DNA of 64,000 nucleotides, taken from the NCBI GenBank assembly GCA_019135865.1, contig JAGVVD010000052.1, positions 77,011-141,010 on the forward strand. Direction: 5' to 3'. Shown piece by piece: positions 40,177 through 49,089 of this stretch (its first letter is position 1; each line of letters begins with the position of its first letter). A model generated the notes under the pieces. The model was given only the letters and a program-made list of their open reading frames with translations, did no database searches and had not been told where the DNA came from. Both the position numbers and the translations under genes were made by a program. The DNA comes from Elusimicrobiota bacterium (GTDB lineage Bacteria > Elusimicrobiota > Elusimicrobia > Elusimicrobiales > UBA9959).

Positions 40177-40476
40177 TTGCAGAACATGTCCATTCGCGGA
40201 GCGCTGATCCTTTTTTTGCTGCCGCCGTTGCTGGCCGGCTGCGCCGCCATGCGGGCCGGCGGAAAGGCGGCCCCGGCGCGACCGGCGGCCAGGCTGTCGC
40301 CGGAAGACGCCAAAAAAGTCGAGCGCCTCTATTACCGCGCCGTCAGCGCCTACACCGACAATGACATGAAGGCCGCCCTCGGCTACCTGGACCAGATCTC
40401 CAAAATAAATCCCTCCTACGCTCCCGCGCGCCAGTTGCGGGAGAAGATCCGCCGGGTCTCGGGCGGCGGGCGATGA
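40177..40476 (+). CDS. Small TPR-like lipoprotein
   Basis: This 99-residue (TTG start) or 96-residue (ATG 40186) protein has a lipoprotein signal (LLPPLLAGC). It is followed by one TPR-like helix pair, 'YYRAVSAYTDNDMKAALGYLDQISKINPSYAPA'-type (shown in part). GGGGGGA lies 6-7 nt before the TTG and about 15 nt before the ATG, which favours TTG. It overlaps the histidine kinase by 4 nt (ATGA), so the two are co-translated, perhaps as an envelope partner of the kinase. Confidence 0.7.
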   Translation: MQNMSIRGALILFLLPPLLAGCAAMRAGGKAAPARPAARLSPEDAKKVERLYYRAVSAYTDNDMKAALGYLDQISKINPSYAPARQLREKIRRVSGGGR

Positions 40477-41855
40477 GCGTCCGTTCCTTGAAAAACCTGC
40501 GGCTGAGGAAGTTCGCCGTAGACGGGCTGCTGGCCGCGGCCTTCCTGACCTTCGTCCTGATCGCGGTGCTGGCCGCGCGTATGGTGGACGCCGGCCGCCA
40601 GGCCGTCTTCGACGATATGCGCAACCGCGTCGTGACCCTGGCCAAAGGCGCCGGCGTGGCGCTGTTCCCGCGCGAGGACCTCTTCTTCCTCCATGCTTTG
40701 GTGAACAGCGTGGCCACGGACTCCATAATCAGGTACGCCTGCGTCACCGACGGGCGGGGGCGGATACGCTCCCATTCCGACCCGGAAAGGATAGGCGACG
40801 CCGACGCCAGCCCCGAAAGCGAAGCCGCCCGCGCCGCCGGCGCGACGTTCAGGAAAGACTTCAAGTGCCCCGACGGCCTCGACTGCCATTATTTCTCGGC
40901 CCCCATCTGGGCCGGTTCCAGGCGCGTCGGCACCGCTTCCCTCGTCATAGACTCCGAGACCATGGCGCCCCGCCTGACCGGTATACGCGAGAGGCTCCTG
41001 CTGATAATGCTGTCGCTGGCGGCCGTGGTCACGCTGCTGCTGGTGATACGCTTCCTGCTCAGGAGGGTGGAACGCGCGGCCGAGCTGAAATCGGCCATGA
41101 TACATACCGTCAGCCACGAGTTCAACAACGCCCTCTCCGGCCTGGAAGGAGGGGTCTTCCTGCTCAAAGGGGGGGAGAGCCCCGAGCGCCTGAAGGAATT
41201 GTCCCCGGTCTACGATATGATCTCCGAGGTGCAGGCCAATCTCCGGACCTTCGTGAAGAACATACTCAGCGAGGCGCGGCTGGAGTCCGGCCGCTTCACC
41301 CCCGAGCCGCGCCGGGTCTTCCTGCGGGACATAGCGGAGCGCTGCGTCGCCTCCGTCAGGGAACTGATGGCGCACAAGAGCATCTCTTTCGAGATGGACA
41401 GGGGCGACCCGGTACCCGTGGAAGCCGACCAGGAGCTCATAGCCCTGGTCATCTCCAACCTGGTGGGGAACGCCGTAAAATACACGCCGCCCGGCGGAAA
41501 AATAACCGTACGCGTGTCGCGTCACGACGGGGAGACCCCCGGGGCGCGCTTCTCGATAAGCAACACCGGCGAGGGGATACCCGCCGAGGAACTGGACCTG
41601 CTCAAGGAGGCTTTCTACCGCAGCGAAGGCGGCCGCGCCGCGGCCTCCGGCTACGGCCTCGGCCTGAAGATAGTCAACGATCTGCTGGCCCTGCACGACA
41701 GCTCGCTAGAGATAACCAGCGACCCCGGCAAAAGCGCGACTTTCTCCTTCCGCCTGCCGCTGCACCAGCCGCCCGCCGCCGGCCCCGCGGAGATCCTTCT
41801 TTCCCGCGCCAGGTCCTTGTACGGGACCCTGCTCGCCCGTTTCCGCCGCGGATAA
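40473..41855 (+). CDS. Sensor histidine kinase
   Basis: This 460-residue protein has two membrane helices (about residues 20-40 and 170-192) flanking a periplasmic sensor domain of about 130 residues. Cytosolic HisKA-like and HATPase domains follow. The phospho-His is in 'HTVSHEFNNALSG'. The N-box is 'ISNLVGNAVKYTPPGG', G1 'NTGEGIP' and G2 'SGYGLGLKIVNDLL'. No response regulator gene is adjacent, so the partner is unknown. Confidence 0.9.
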   Translation: MSVRSLKNLRLRKFAVDGLLAAAFLTFVLIAVLAARMVDAGRQAVFDDMRNRVVTLAKGAGVALFPREDLFFLHALVNSVATDSIIRYACVTDGRGRIRSHSDPERIGDADASPESEAARAAGATFRKDFKCPDGLDCHYFSAPIWAGSRRVGTASLVIDSETMAPRLTGIRERLLLIMLSLAAVVTLLLVIRFLLRRVERAAELKSAMIHTVSHEFNNALSGLEGGVFLLKGGESPERLKELSPVYDMISEVQANLRTFVKNILSEARLESGRFTPEPRRVFLRDIAERCVASVRELMAHKSISFEMDRGDPVPVEADQELIALVISNLVGNAVKYTPPGGKITVRVSRHDGETPGARFSISNTGEGIPAEELDLLKEAFYRSEGGRAAASGYGLGLKIVNDLLALHDSSLEITSDPGKSATFSFRLPLHQPPAAGPAEILLSRARSLYGTLLARFRRG

Positions 41856-41943
41856 AGACCCCCGTTCCGGTCTATGCGCTGAGTTGGTGGCCGCTGCGCG
41901 GCCGCCGGAGGGGTCTTTCCTGTGAATGTTTGGACGCCACCGG
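41854..41943 (+). repeat. Hairpin plus dispersed repeat copy 1 (terminator-like)
   Basis: AAAGACCCC (41854-41862) pairs with GGGGTCTTT (41910-41918), 9 of 9, just after the kinase stop. The segment 41891-41943 recurs at 45577-45629 with 46 of 53 bases identical. The function is unknown; it may be a mobile terminator module. Confidence 0.6.
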
Positions 41944-42013
41944 GGGGAGCGGGGAAGGCTTAGTATAAGGACTCTTGCCGGCGCATTCTGTTTTAATTCC
42001 GTTTTTCATCCGC

Positions 42014-42019
42014 TATAAT
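42014..42019 (+). promoter_or_regulatory. -10 box TATAAT upstream of the DUF3142 gene
   Basis: A perfect TATAAT lies in an AT-rich stretch, about 100 nt before the ATG at 42120. The -35 is weak. Confidence 0.4.
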
Positions 42020-42119
42020 ATTTCAAATCCCACAATTATAGTTGGTGCGGTTTTCCAGCCGTCTGCCAGCCGGATTTTTTTCAGGGCTAAAGGTTTGATT
42101 TTCAGGCGAGTAAGAGTCT

Positions 42120-42845
42120 ATGCTCCCAAAGTTCACCATCGCCGTTCTATTCTGCTTTTTGCACGTGCAGACAGCGTATGCCGCAGAGCCCAAGCTGATG
42201 CTCTGGGCCTGGGAACGCAACGAGGACCTGCGCTTCATCGATACTTCCGGGGTCGGCGTGGCTTTCCTTGCGAAACGCATATTTCTAGATAGTGAAAAAA
42301 CTGCGGAGGTTCCGCGTTTTCAGCCGCTGTATGTTTCCAGCGCGACATATTTAATGGCCGTGGTAAGGGTGGAGCAGCCGCAGCGAGGCAAACCCTCACT
42401 TTCAGAGGGACAGGCCGAGTCCGTGGCGGCCGGAGTGCTCCGCGCGGCCAGACTGCCCGGAGTGAAAGCGGTCCAGATAGACTATGACGCCCCGCTTTCA
42501 CAGCGGGATTTCTACCGCGGCATAATACACCGCGTCAAAAAAGGCCTCCCGCAGGGGACGTTTTTCTCAATTACCGCGCTGGTTTCCTGGTGCGGCCGCG
42601 GAAGTTGGCTGCACGGGTTGCCGGTGGATGAAGCCGTGCCGATGTTCTTCCGGATGGGGAAGGCCGCCGACGCCATAAGACGGGACGTATTGCGCGGTCG
42701 TCGCCAGGAAGAGGCGCTCTGCGCCAAAAGCGCCGGTTTCTCGCTGGACGAACCTTTCCTGCCCGTCGGCCGTGACGCCACTTTGTACGTTTTCAGTCCA
42801 AAGAGATGGACGCGGGCGGAGTACGCCGCCGCCAAGGAGAGATAA
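42120..42845 (+). CDS. DUF3142-like exported protein
   Basis: This 241-residue protein has a signal peptide (to about residue 21, 'TAYAAEP'). The features 'LMLWAWERNEDLRFI', 'VQIDYDAPLSQRDFYRGII', 'ITALVSWC' and 'VDEAVPMFFRMG' match what I recall of DUF3142, a TIM-barrel-like family of unknown function. It is translationally close to the next gene (5 nt between stop and ATG). Base composition is lower in GC than the ATP synthase genes. Confidence 0.72.
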   Translation: MLPKFTIAVLFCFLHVQTAYAAEPKLMLWAWERNEDLRFIDTSGVGVAFLAKRIFLDSEKTAEVPRFQPLYVSSATYLMAVVRVEQPQRGKPSLSEGQAESVAAGVLRAARLPGVKAVQIDYDAPLSQRDFYRGIIHRVKKGLPQGTFFSITALVSWCGRGSWLHGLPVDEAVPMFFRMGKAADAIRRDVLRGRRQEEALCAKSAGFSLDEPFLPVGRDATLYVFSPKRWTRAEYAAAKER

Positions 42846-42850
42846 AAAAC

Positions 42851-45016
42851 ATGAGGATCATCCTTACCGCCATACTGCTGGCGCTGAACGAGGTTCCGCG
42901 TGGAGTGTTGGCATGCAGCGACGAACCGGCCCCTATGATAGGGCTGGACTCCCGCCCTCACTCCGATGACGGCTTCTTCAACGGGGCTCCGGGCATAGTC
43001 CTGCCGCCATTCGACCCGGTGTACCTGGTGGGCGCATATAAGATGTTCTCCTCCGCAGGACTGTCCCCTGACGAAACCGTTGCGTTGAAAGGCTATAACT
43101 TGAGCAAGCAGGAATGGACGAGGAACTACTCTTACGGCATTTCCGACAGCTGGGATTCCGCCAAGTACAGATTGCTGTCGTCGGATCCGCGCCATGAATA
43201 CGTGGAAAAGCCTGATTACGGGAGCTATCTAAACTGCAGTGCGGAAACTTTCGACAGCGCAGCCGCCCTTCTGGAGCAGCGCGTGAGCGAATACGGCGCG
43301 GACAGCCCCACGGTAAAGGACTGGGTGGACGCACAGGAAACGGTGTTCAAGAACTGTTTGCACACAGATAAGACCGCACAAGTATACCTGCCTGAGCCGC
43401 TAAAATCCGACAGTTCCCCGTTGAAGAAGGACCGCGCCTACCAGACGGCCGCGGCCTATTTTTACGCAGAGGATTATAAGGAGGCGCGCAAAAGATTCAT
43501 GGAGATAGGCGGAGATTCGCGCTCTCCATACGCCAAGCTTGCTCGTTACCTTGTCTTGCGCAGCTATGTTCGCGAGGCCTTCCGGCTGGAGGCGTACTCG
43601 GAGCCCCAGAATGAACTTTTCAGGACGGCCGAGAATGCCGCGCTCAAGATAATTAGCGACCCGGCGATGTCCGGAATGCACGCGCCGGCGGAGCGCCTGC
43701 TTAATCTGGTACGATACCGCATAGCCCCGGAAAAGGAACTTGCCCGGCTGGGCGCTTTCTTCTCCGGAAAATGGAATGCTGCACAGTATGACTGGAACAC
43801 GAACATGCGGGATTATTCCAGCCTGTTGGATTCTCATCTCTCCGATTATAAACCGGCTGACGATATGACCGACTGGATAAAGTGTTTTTCCGGAGCCGGC
43901 GCCGCCGAGCACGCTGTGAGAAAGTGGCGCAGCGGCGGCGACTCATGGTTGCTGCCGGCCCTGTCCAGCATGGATCTGAGCGGAACCAGCGCGCAGCAGA
44001 AAACCCTGGCAGAGGAGCTGCTGGCCGCCGCGGCCAAAATTCCAGACTCAGCGCCGGCGTACGACAGTTTGACCTACCAGCGGATAAACCGGCTCTCGGA
44101 ACTGGGTAGAAACAAGGAGGCCCTGGCGCTTATCGACGTTCTGCTGCAAAAGCCGCTGGATGAAACCAGCCGCATGCATGTATTCGCTCAAAAGAAACGC
44201 TTCGCGAGTTCGTTGGCCGAATACTTGCAGTTAAGTCTGGCTTCGCAGGCGCGGCGCGCCGACGAGGAATGGGAACCGGACTACCACAGCCAAGATGTGC
44301 TTAATACCATTACCCCGCTGCGCGTCTTCAAGGATATCGTCGCGTACAAGGCGCTTCCCTCCTCGGCCCGCAGGGCGATCTTCTTCCCGGCGTGGACGCA
44401 GGCCCTGACAATAGGCAGAAACGATGCCGCGTTGGAGCTGGCACGCACCTTCCGCAGCCAGCAGATAGACTCAGAACTTAACCAGGCTCTTGATAAGTAC
44501 ATAGAGGCGAAATCCGAAGCGGAACGCAGTTTTCGCGCGGCCGCCATCATACTGGAGAACCCCGGTCTGCGCCCCTACTTGCATGACCCCAGCCCCATAG
44601 AGAATTATGGCGGATGCTACAACAGTGAAGCCTACTGGGCGGACCTCAGTTATTCCACCGATACTGCGAACTATGCCGTGAACAGCGAGGCGGGAAGAAT
44701 GCTCAGCCAGCAGGACATAGCCGAGGCCGCGCGCGAGAACGCTGCGCTGTCAGCATCAGAAGCCCCACTGTTGCTCTTCGGCCGTACCATCTTGGGCTAT
44801 GCCGCTGCTAATCCGCCGGGCAAGGAGACGGCGGACGCCCTTTACGCCATCGTCACCAACGGGCCGCGCGCGGCCGGTAAAGCGGCCGCCTACTCCGACA
44901 TCATCAAAAAAAGTGAATTGTTGCTGAACTCCAAATACAGGAAAGAATTAGAGGCCATAAAGGCAGCGGAGAAAGAGGCATACGAGTCCCCGGGCGATGA
45001 GGGCGGTGGGAACTAA
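42851..45016 (+). CDS. Large exported protein of unknown function
   Basis: This 721-residue protein has a signal peptide (MRIILTAILLALNEVPRGVLA, cleaved near CSDE). The rest is largely helical with repeated 'AAYFYAEDYKEARKRFMEIGG' segments resembling TPR/SEL repeats. I recognise no enzyme motif. The start at 42851 has AAGGAGAG nearby; the frame-extended start at 42806 lies inside the previous gene. It forms a pair with the DUF3142-like gene and ends before a strong terminator. Confidence 0.7.
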   Translation: MRIILTAILLALNEVPRGVLACSDEPAPMIGLDSRPHSDDGFFNGAPGIVLPPFDPVYLVGAYKMFSSAGLSPDETVALKGYNLSKQEWTRNYSYGISDSWDSAKYRLLSSDPRHEYVEKPDYGSYLNCSAETFDSAAALLEQRVSEYGADSPTVKDWVDAQETVFKNCLHTDKTAQVYLPEPLKSDSSPLKKDRAYQTAAAYFYAEDYKEARKRFMEIGGDSRSPYAKLARYLVLRSYVREAFRLEAYSEPQNELFRTAENAALKIISDPAMSGMHAPAERLLNLVRYRIAPEKELARLGAFFSGKWNAAQYDWNTNMRDYSSLLDSHLSDYKPADDMTDWIKCFSGAGAAEHAVRKWRSGGDSWLLPALSSMDLSGTSAQQKTLAEELLAAAAKIPDSAPAYDSLTYQRINRLSELGRNKEALALIDVLLQKPLDETSRMHVFAQKKRFASSLAEYLQLSLASQARRADEEWEPDYHSQDVLNTITPLRVFKDIVAYKALPSSARRAIFFPAWTQALTIGRNDAALELARTFRSQQIDSELNQALDKYIEAKSEAERSFRAAAIILENPGLRPYLHDPSPIENYGGCYNSEAYWADLSYSTDTANYAVNSEAGRMLSQQDIAEAARENAALSASEAPLLLFGRTILGYAAANPPGKETADALYAIVTNGPRAAGKAAAYSDIIKKSELLLNSKYRKELEAIKAAEKEAYESPGDEGGGN

Positions 45017-45047
45017 GGCGGCGGTTTATCTGAAATCGCTACAAACT

Positions 45048-45077
45048 AAAAACCGCGCCTCTGATGGCGCGGTTTTT
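45048..45077 (+). terminator. Intrinsic terminator after the large exported protein
   Basis: The 12-bp perfect stem AAAAACCGCGCC (45048-45059) / GGCGCGGTTTTT (45066-45077) has a 6-nt loop. Its T-run makes it work on plus, and the A-run may make it bidirectional. Confidence 0.9.
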
Positions 45078-45134
45078 GTTATCTCCGAAGAAGCCTTCTT
45101 CATCGGACCACTAATGGCTCGGGAAATGCGCAGA

Positions 45135-45182
45135 CTAGCGGATGTTTCTTGCGCCAATTTTTCCCGGGAGAAAATTTGGCGG
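45135..45182. repeat. Left direct repeat flanking the RiPP island (48 bp)
   Basis: It begins CTAGCGGAT and ends TTTGGCGG, with an imperfect internal dyad centred on CCCGGG. It matches 54230-54276 in the same orientation with 2 mismatches and one single-base gap. The other copy touches the 3' end of tRNA-Glu. Confidence 0.75.
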
Positions 45183-45647
45183 GGTTTTCAGGATGAAGTT
45201 CGAAACTACTTTGCGCTGCATCCCGAGGATTCTTTATAAATCCCGCCTGGTCCCTAAGATCTGCGGTACGGGGAAGCTTATCCGCGAGGTGTCGTCGCAG
45301 GCGTGGCCACTTCGCGGCCCCGCACTGCTCCTTGCCGCTTAGAAGGCGGTTCGCAGGGCTCCGGCACCTTGCGCCGTCGCACCTGCTCCCAAGGAGGCCC
45401 GCTCTTATTAACACCTCCTGTGCGCGGCCGGCCGGCCCCAAACAGGCCTTACCCGGCCGCTCCCGTCCGCCTTCGGCGTCCGTACAACGAAGAAAATTAT
45501 TTCCCGCGCCCACTGCAAAGAGTAAGAGGTGCGTTGAGCCGGCGGCAGCCGTATTTATGAAACACCACCCCGGCGTCCGCTGCGCGGCCGCCGCGGTGGT
45601 CTTTCCTGTTATTGTTCGGCCGCCACCGGCGCCGAACCGGAGGGTGA
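45183..45647. other. 465-nt non-coding stretch with dispersed repeat copy 2
   Basis: There is no credible reading frame on either strand. A TATAAA lies near 45235. Positions 45577-45629 repeat 41891-41943 (46 of 53 identical). ACCACC (45564-45569) and GGTGGT (45595-45600) form a hairpin before TCTTTCCTGTT. Nothing else is identified. Confidence 0.55.
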
Positions 45648-46307
45648 TCAGCGCGCCTTGATTATCGAGATGTCTCCGGAAACAGTGTGTGCCGCCACGG
45701 CAATCCCGCTTTCCCCGGTAAAGTCGTTCCGGATCTTGCCGCTGGTCGTCGCGGTCTCCACGGCTATCCGCGCGTCCTTGGCGAAAGTGGCATGGATATC
45801 GCCGGAGACGGTTTCCGCTCTGACCGGTCCCTGGACTTTTGCGAGCCGGACATCCCCGGAAGTCGTTTCCGCATCGATTGCGCCAGTTATGCCGGTCAGC
45901 TTTATATCGCCGGAGATGGCCTTGGCTTTAACCGGGGCGGCCAGATTATTGACCTTGATATCTCCTGAAACGGTGTCCGTAAGTGCGGGCAGCGCAGCCG
46001 GCAGTTGCACCCGGAATCCGGTTTTGATATTTCCGTGTACGCCGTCCTTTTCGATGGCTTTGAGCGTAAGGGTCCCGTCTATTACCTCCATGCTCACATC
46101 GCAGGCGGTCTTGTTGTCAGGCAACTGCTCAACCTGGATATCCGCCCGCTTCTGTGTATCGATATAAATATCGCCGGAGGCTGTGTGGACGCTGATGCCG
46201 GCGACGTCCTTGGCCGGGAAAGTCGTAATATCGACCTTCTTGCCGGCGGCGTATCCAGATGCAGTAATACCCGCGCAGATAATCGCCGCAAATACAGATG
46301 CTTTCAT
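45648..46307 (-). CDS. DUF4097-like exported beta-repeat protein
   Basis: This 219-residue protein has a signal peptide (MKASVFAAIICAGITASGYA). It is then a run of short beta-strand repeats centred on 'SGDI': HTASGDIYID, DTVSGDIKVN, KAISGDIKLT, ETTSGDVRLA, ETVSGDIHAT and HTVSGDISII. That pattern is the DUF4097 beta-helix family. I chose ATG 46307 because GGAGGAAGC precedes it. It overlaps the protease stop by 4 nt (ATGA), so it is translationally coupled to the RiPP genes. The role is unknown; immunity, surface display or stress sensing are only guesses. Confidence 0.8.
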   Translation of the reverse strand: MKASVFAAIICAGITASGYAAGKKVDITTFPAKDVAGISVHTASGDIYIDTQKRADIQVEQLPDNKTACDVSMEVIDGTLTLKAIEKDGVHGNIKTGFRVQLPAALPALTDTVSGDIKVNNLAAPVKAKAISGDIKLTGITGAIDAETTSGDVRLAKVQGPVRAETVSGDIHATFAKDARIAVETATTSGKIRNDFTGESGIAVAAHTVSGDISIIKAR

Positions 46308-47407
46308 GCTTCCTCCCGTCTCTTTGCTAACTTGCTCCACTCTTCGCGCCCTTCTTTGAACCGGCGCACTCCGCCCATCAGAGCCATGATCACGAAATAC
46401 AATCCTATAATAATTCTGTGCCCCTCATGAAGCAGCGTTGCAGGTGCGGTGAACGCGGTCTGCACCATTTTTATTATCTGCCCGGCACGCATGCCGACCT
46501 GCCACAAAATGTATAGCGAAAACAGTGCGAAGGCGAGGAGATACACCCGGTGCAGATGTGACATCCAGAAGCGGTCGCCATATTTTTCGCGCAGGTCGGC
46601 GTAAATCCAGTAGGCGTCGGTCCGCAGAAGGGGGTTCAGGTTGAAGGCCATTATCAGCACTATCCACCTTATGGCTTCGGCGCCGGTGTTGCTCCCAGTG
46701 AGAAGAGCCGCCAACACAAGCAACAGAAGATAAGCGGACTGGGCGATAAACCCGCCGCAATCTATGGCGAGCTGCCGACCGAGCGGCAGGCGTTCCATCC
46801 CGGACACGTTTGTGTGGAAAACCGGGTAAAAGAGATAGACCGAGAAACCGATAGGGCGCAGGCCTATTCCCGCGGCGCCGGCGGCGATAGAATGCCCGAG
46901 TTCATGCACTAGACTGCTCAGCACGATGAGCAGGAATATTAGCGGGCCATTCGCCGGGCCGCCGCCGGGCCAAGCGTTAATGAGCGTCAAACCGCCTATG
47001 AAGCCGGCAATGGCGGTGCATAGAATAAGTCCCAGCCAGACTTTGGACCGCAGGCGGTCAACGAGTTTTAATGTCCATTCCTGGGCTCTGGGCGGGATGA
47101 GAGTGATGTTGGGCTGCAGGATGGCTGTCAGCAAGGCCTTAAGTCCTTTCTTCGGGGCTCCCTCGCGCAGAACTCCCAGAGAGATAAGGCGGTCGAATAT
47201 CTTCTGCGGGTATTCCAGTCCCAGGTCGGATAGGGCTTTGAAATATTCCGCGGATTTCCCGGCGGCCGGCAGGCGCGTCACCAGCCACAGGGTTTCTTCC
47301 GCCAGCCTGTAGCAGGAGGATTTTGTGATTATCATTGACCCCAAGCCGTTGTCTACGGCGTAGCCCGGTTTAAGGTGGTTCTCGTAAGTGATGTCTGTTG
47401 TGGACAT
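46304..47407 (-). CDS. M50-family membrane protease with N-terminal RRE/PqqD-like domain
   Basis: This is a 367-residue protein. Residues 8-85 (LKPGYAVDN…SCYRLAEETLWLVTRL…IFDRLISLGVL) have the shape of a PqqD/RRE winged helix, the fold that grips RiPP leader peptides. The rest has about six membrane helices with the zinc site His168-Glu169-x2-His172 (VHELGHSI) and the second motif 'NLNPLLRTD' (residues 256-264). It resembles YydH-type peptidases of RiPP clusters. Leader removal or export of the modified peptide is the likely role. It lies 1 nt after the radical SAM stop. Confidence 0.85.
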   Translation of the reverse strand: MSTTDITYENHLKPGYAVDNGLGSMIITKSSCYRLAEETLWLVTRLPAAGKSAEYFKALSDLGLEYPQKIFDRLISLGVLREGAPKKGLKALLTAILQPNITLIPPRAQEWTLKLVDRLRSKVWLGLILCTAIAGFIGGLTLINAWPGGGPANGPLIFLLIVLSSLVHELGHSIAAGAAGIGLRPIGFSVYLFYPVFHTNVSGMERLPLGRQLAIDCGGFIAQSAYLLLLVLAALLTGSNTGAEAIRWIVLIMAFNLNPLLRTDAYWIYADLREKYGDRFWMSHLHRVYLLAFALFSLYILWQVGMRAGQIIKMVQTAFTAPATLLHEGHRIIIGLYFVIMALMGGVRRFKEGREEWSKLAKRREEA

Positions 47408-47408
47408 A

Positions 47409-48830
47409 TCAGCCGTGCACGCTCCTGGTCGCGGCCTCGTTGGTCCTGGCCGGGGTACCGCCGCCGTTCTTCAGGCGCTTCTCATAGGCCAGCTTCAGTC
47501 CCTGGAGGATAGTGTTCTTGATACCGTCGCAGTTGGGCTTGAACAGGTCCCCGGTCACGGCGCGGCAACGCACGCCGCATTGCCCGCCGCAGGCCAGAGC
47601 CACGGGGCATTTAACGCACTCATCCATGTTGGCTATGTGGCGGGTTTTGTAAGTCTTGCGAAGAGGGAAGAATTCGACTCCGCCCTCCGAAATATGGCCG
47701 ACGCGGTTCTCAGCATAGCCCGCCTCCTCGAAGCAGCCATAGAGGTCGCCGAAGGGGTCCACTACCAGCGTGTTCTGGATGGTCTGCATGCAGAAGGAGG
47801 TCTGCATCAGGCCCAGACCCTTTTCCAGTTGAAAGAGATAGCTCATGTCGTTTGCCCGCAGGCTGACCGGATGTTCCATGTCTATGCCGAGGTCGAAGAC
47901 CTTGGAAGAGAGTTCGCCCGCGTCCATAAAATGAGTGGTGTCCACCTCGGCTACGTTGTCGTGCAGGGGACTGGCGTAGATGCTGGCATTGGGAGCGCCG
48001 AGGATCTTACGGCTCTTCAGTTCTTTTACCAGATTGGGAATGGAGGCCAGGGTGCGCCTGTCGAGGTTCAGCCGTATGTTCACGTGGGCGCCCTGCTTGA
48101 GCATCAGGGAGATGTTGTTCACTATCCTGTCGAAAGTCCCTTCGCCTGAGGCGGGGATGCGGGACTTGTCGTGCAGTTCGCGGTCGCCGTCGAGGGATAC
48201 CTGGACGTAATTCACCTTACCGGGACCCGCGCCGAAGATGTCCAGCATGCTCTCTACCTGCGTAGCGTTGCTGATGGCTCTTGACGACATCCCGTAGCGT
48301 TTCGCGTAGCTCAGTGCTTTGCGTATTACCGGCAGGTTGGCGGGCAGGAACGGCTCGCCGCCGTAGAACGAGATCTCCGTGTTCTTCAGCTCTATGCCGG
48401 GGAGAACTGAGGAAATGTGACGCTCGAAGAGGTCCTCTACGAATTTCTCCGTCATGACCTCCCTGGACTTGTGAGGGCGGTGCTCCTGCTGGTAGCAGTA
48501 CTTGCAGGCCAGGTTGCAGTTGTAGCTCATCAGCAGCATTATACCGCCGTGCGTGGTCTGCCGCTCGCGCCTGCTGTGCAGGGCGGCGGCAAATTCTTTG
48601 AAACGCGCCCACTCGGTTTCCGGAGGCAGGGTGGTGAGGTGGCCGCGCTTTGCGAGGAATTCCATATCTTGCGTGGATAGGAACGAAAGCTCCGCCGTGT
48701 CCTTTGTCCGGAGGCTGTCGCCCAGCTTCCTTGAAACCGTATCCATGCAGCCGTTTATGCCGTTGAAAAGCAGGGCGGAGTTTTCAAGGTCAATCACGTT
48801 GACGTACTGGCTGACGTAGTATTTATTCAT
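47409..48830 (-). CDS. Radical SAM/SPASM peptide-modifying enzyme
   Basis: This is a 473-residue enzyme. The N-terminal region of about 95 residues is of the leader-recognition type. The radical SAM core follows with Cys105-x3-Cys109-x2-Cys112 (CNLACKYC), 'FYGGEPFL' for SAM contact and 'QVSLDGDRELHD'. The SPASM domain has Cys347, 366, 405, 408, 414, 418, 422 and 434 (including 'CVKCPVALACGGQC') for two auxiliary Fe-S clusters. This architecture occurs in sactipeptide/ranthipeptide maturases, epimerases and anSMEs. With Cys-repeat precursors next door, thioether formation is the leading hypothesis. I chose ATG 48830, which has GGAGG before it. Confidence 0.93.
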   Translation of the reverse strand: MNKYYVSQYVNVIDLENSALLFNGINGCMDTVSRKLGDSLRTKDTAELSFLSTQDMEFLAKRGHLTTLPPETEWARFKEFAAALHSRRERQTTHGGIMLLMSYNCNLACKYCYQQEHRPHKSREVMTEKFVEDLFERHISSVLPGIELKNTEISFYGGEPFLPANLPVIRKALSYAKRYGMSSRAISNATQVESMLDIFGAGPGKVNYVQVSLDGDRELHDKSRIPASGEGTFDRIVNNISLMLKQGAHVNIRLNLDRRTLASIPNLVKELKSRKILGAPNASIYASPLHDNVAEVDTTHFMDAGELSSKVFDLGIDMEHPVSLRANDMSYLFQLEKGLGLMQTSFCMQTIQNTLVVDPFGDLYGCFEEAGYAENRVGHISEGGVEFFPLRKTYKTRHIANMDECVKCPVALACGGQCGVRCRAVTGDLFKPNCDGIKNTILQGLKLAYEKRLKNGGGTPARTNEAATRSVHG

Positions 48831-48851
48831 ATTGCCTCCGGGCAAAAAGTT

Positions 48852-49070
48852 TCAGCAGATCCTGGCCGAGTGGAAAAATTCGGCGGGTTCGGTGTTCTTC
48901 TCCCAAGGAGCGGGTTTGCGGGAAAACCTGCTGTCTATAAGTATGGGGGTCTGTTTGGGGGTTGAAATCTCCTGCTGTTCGGCGGGAATAGAGAGGGTTG
49001 AAGCCTTTTCGCTTTTCCCCGGGGCGGTCACCGCGAAAATCGCCGCAAGTATCGCTATAGTTATGTACAT
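48852..49070 (-). CDS. Small exported protein in the RiPP locus
   Basis: This 72-residue protein has a good ribosome site (AAGGAGAC) and a hydrophobic N-terminus (MYITIAILAAIFAVTAPG) suggesting a signal or anchor. The mature part, of about 53 residues, is polar and ends in Cys. It lacks the shared leader motif of the two precursors, so it is not a third precursor of that type. It lies between precursor A and the radical SAM gene, directly behind a stable hairpin. The function is unknown. Confidence 0.6.
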   Translation of the reverse strand: MYITIAILAAIFAVTAPGKSEKASTLSIPAEQQEISTPKQTPILIDSRFSRKPAPWEKNTEPAEFFHSARIC

Positions 49071-49089
49071 ATTCGTCTCCTTGTTTTAT

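Noticed and set aside
44997-45239. 80-codon plus frame between the large exported protein and the island repeat
   Set aside because: It spans a strong terminator and the 48-bp repeat and has no ribosome site.
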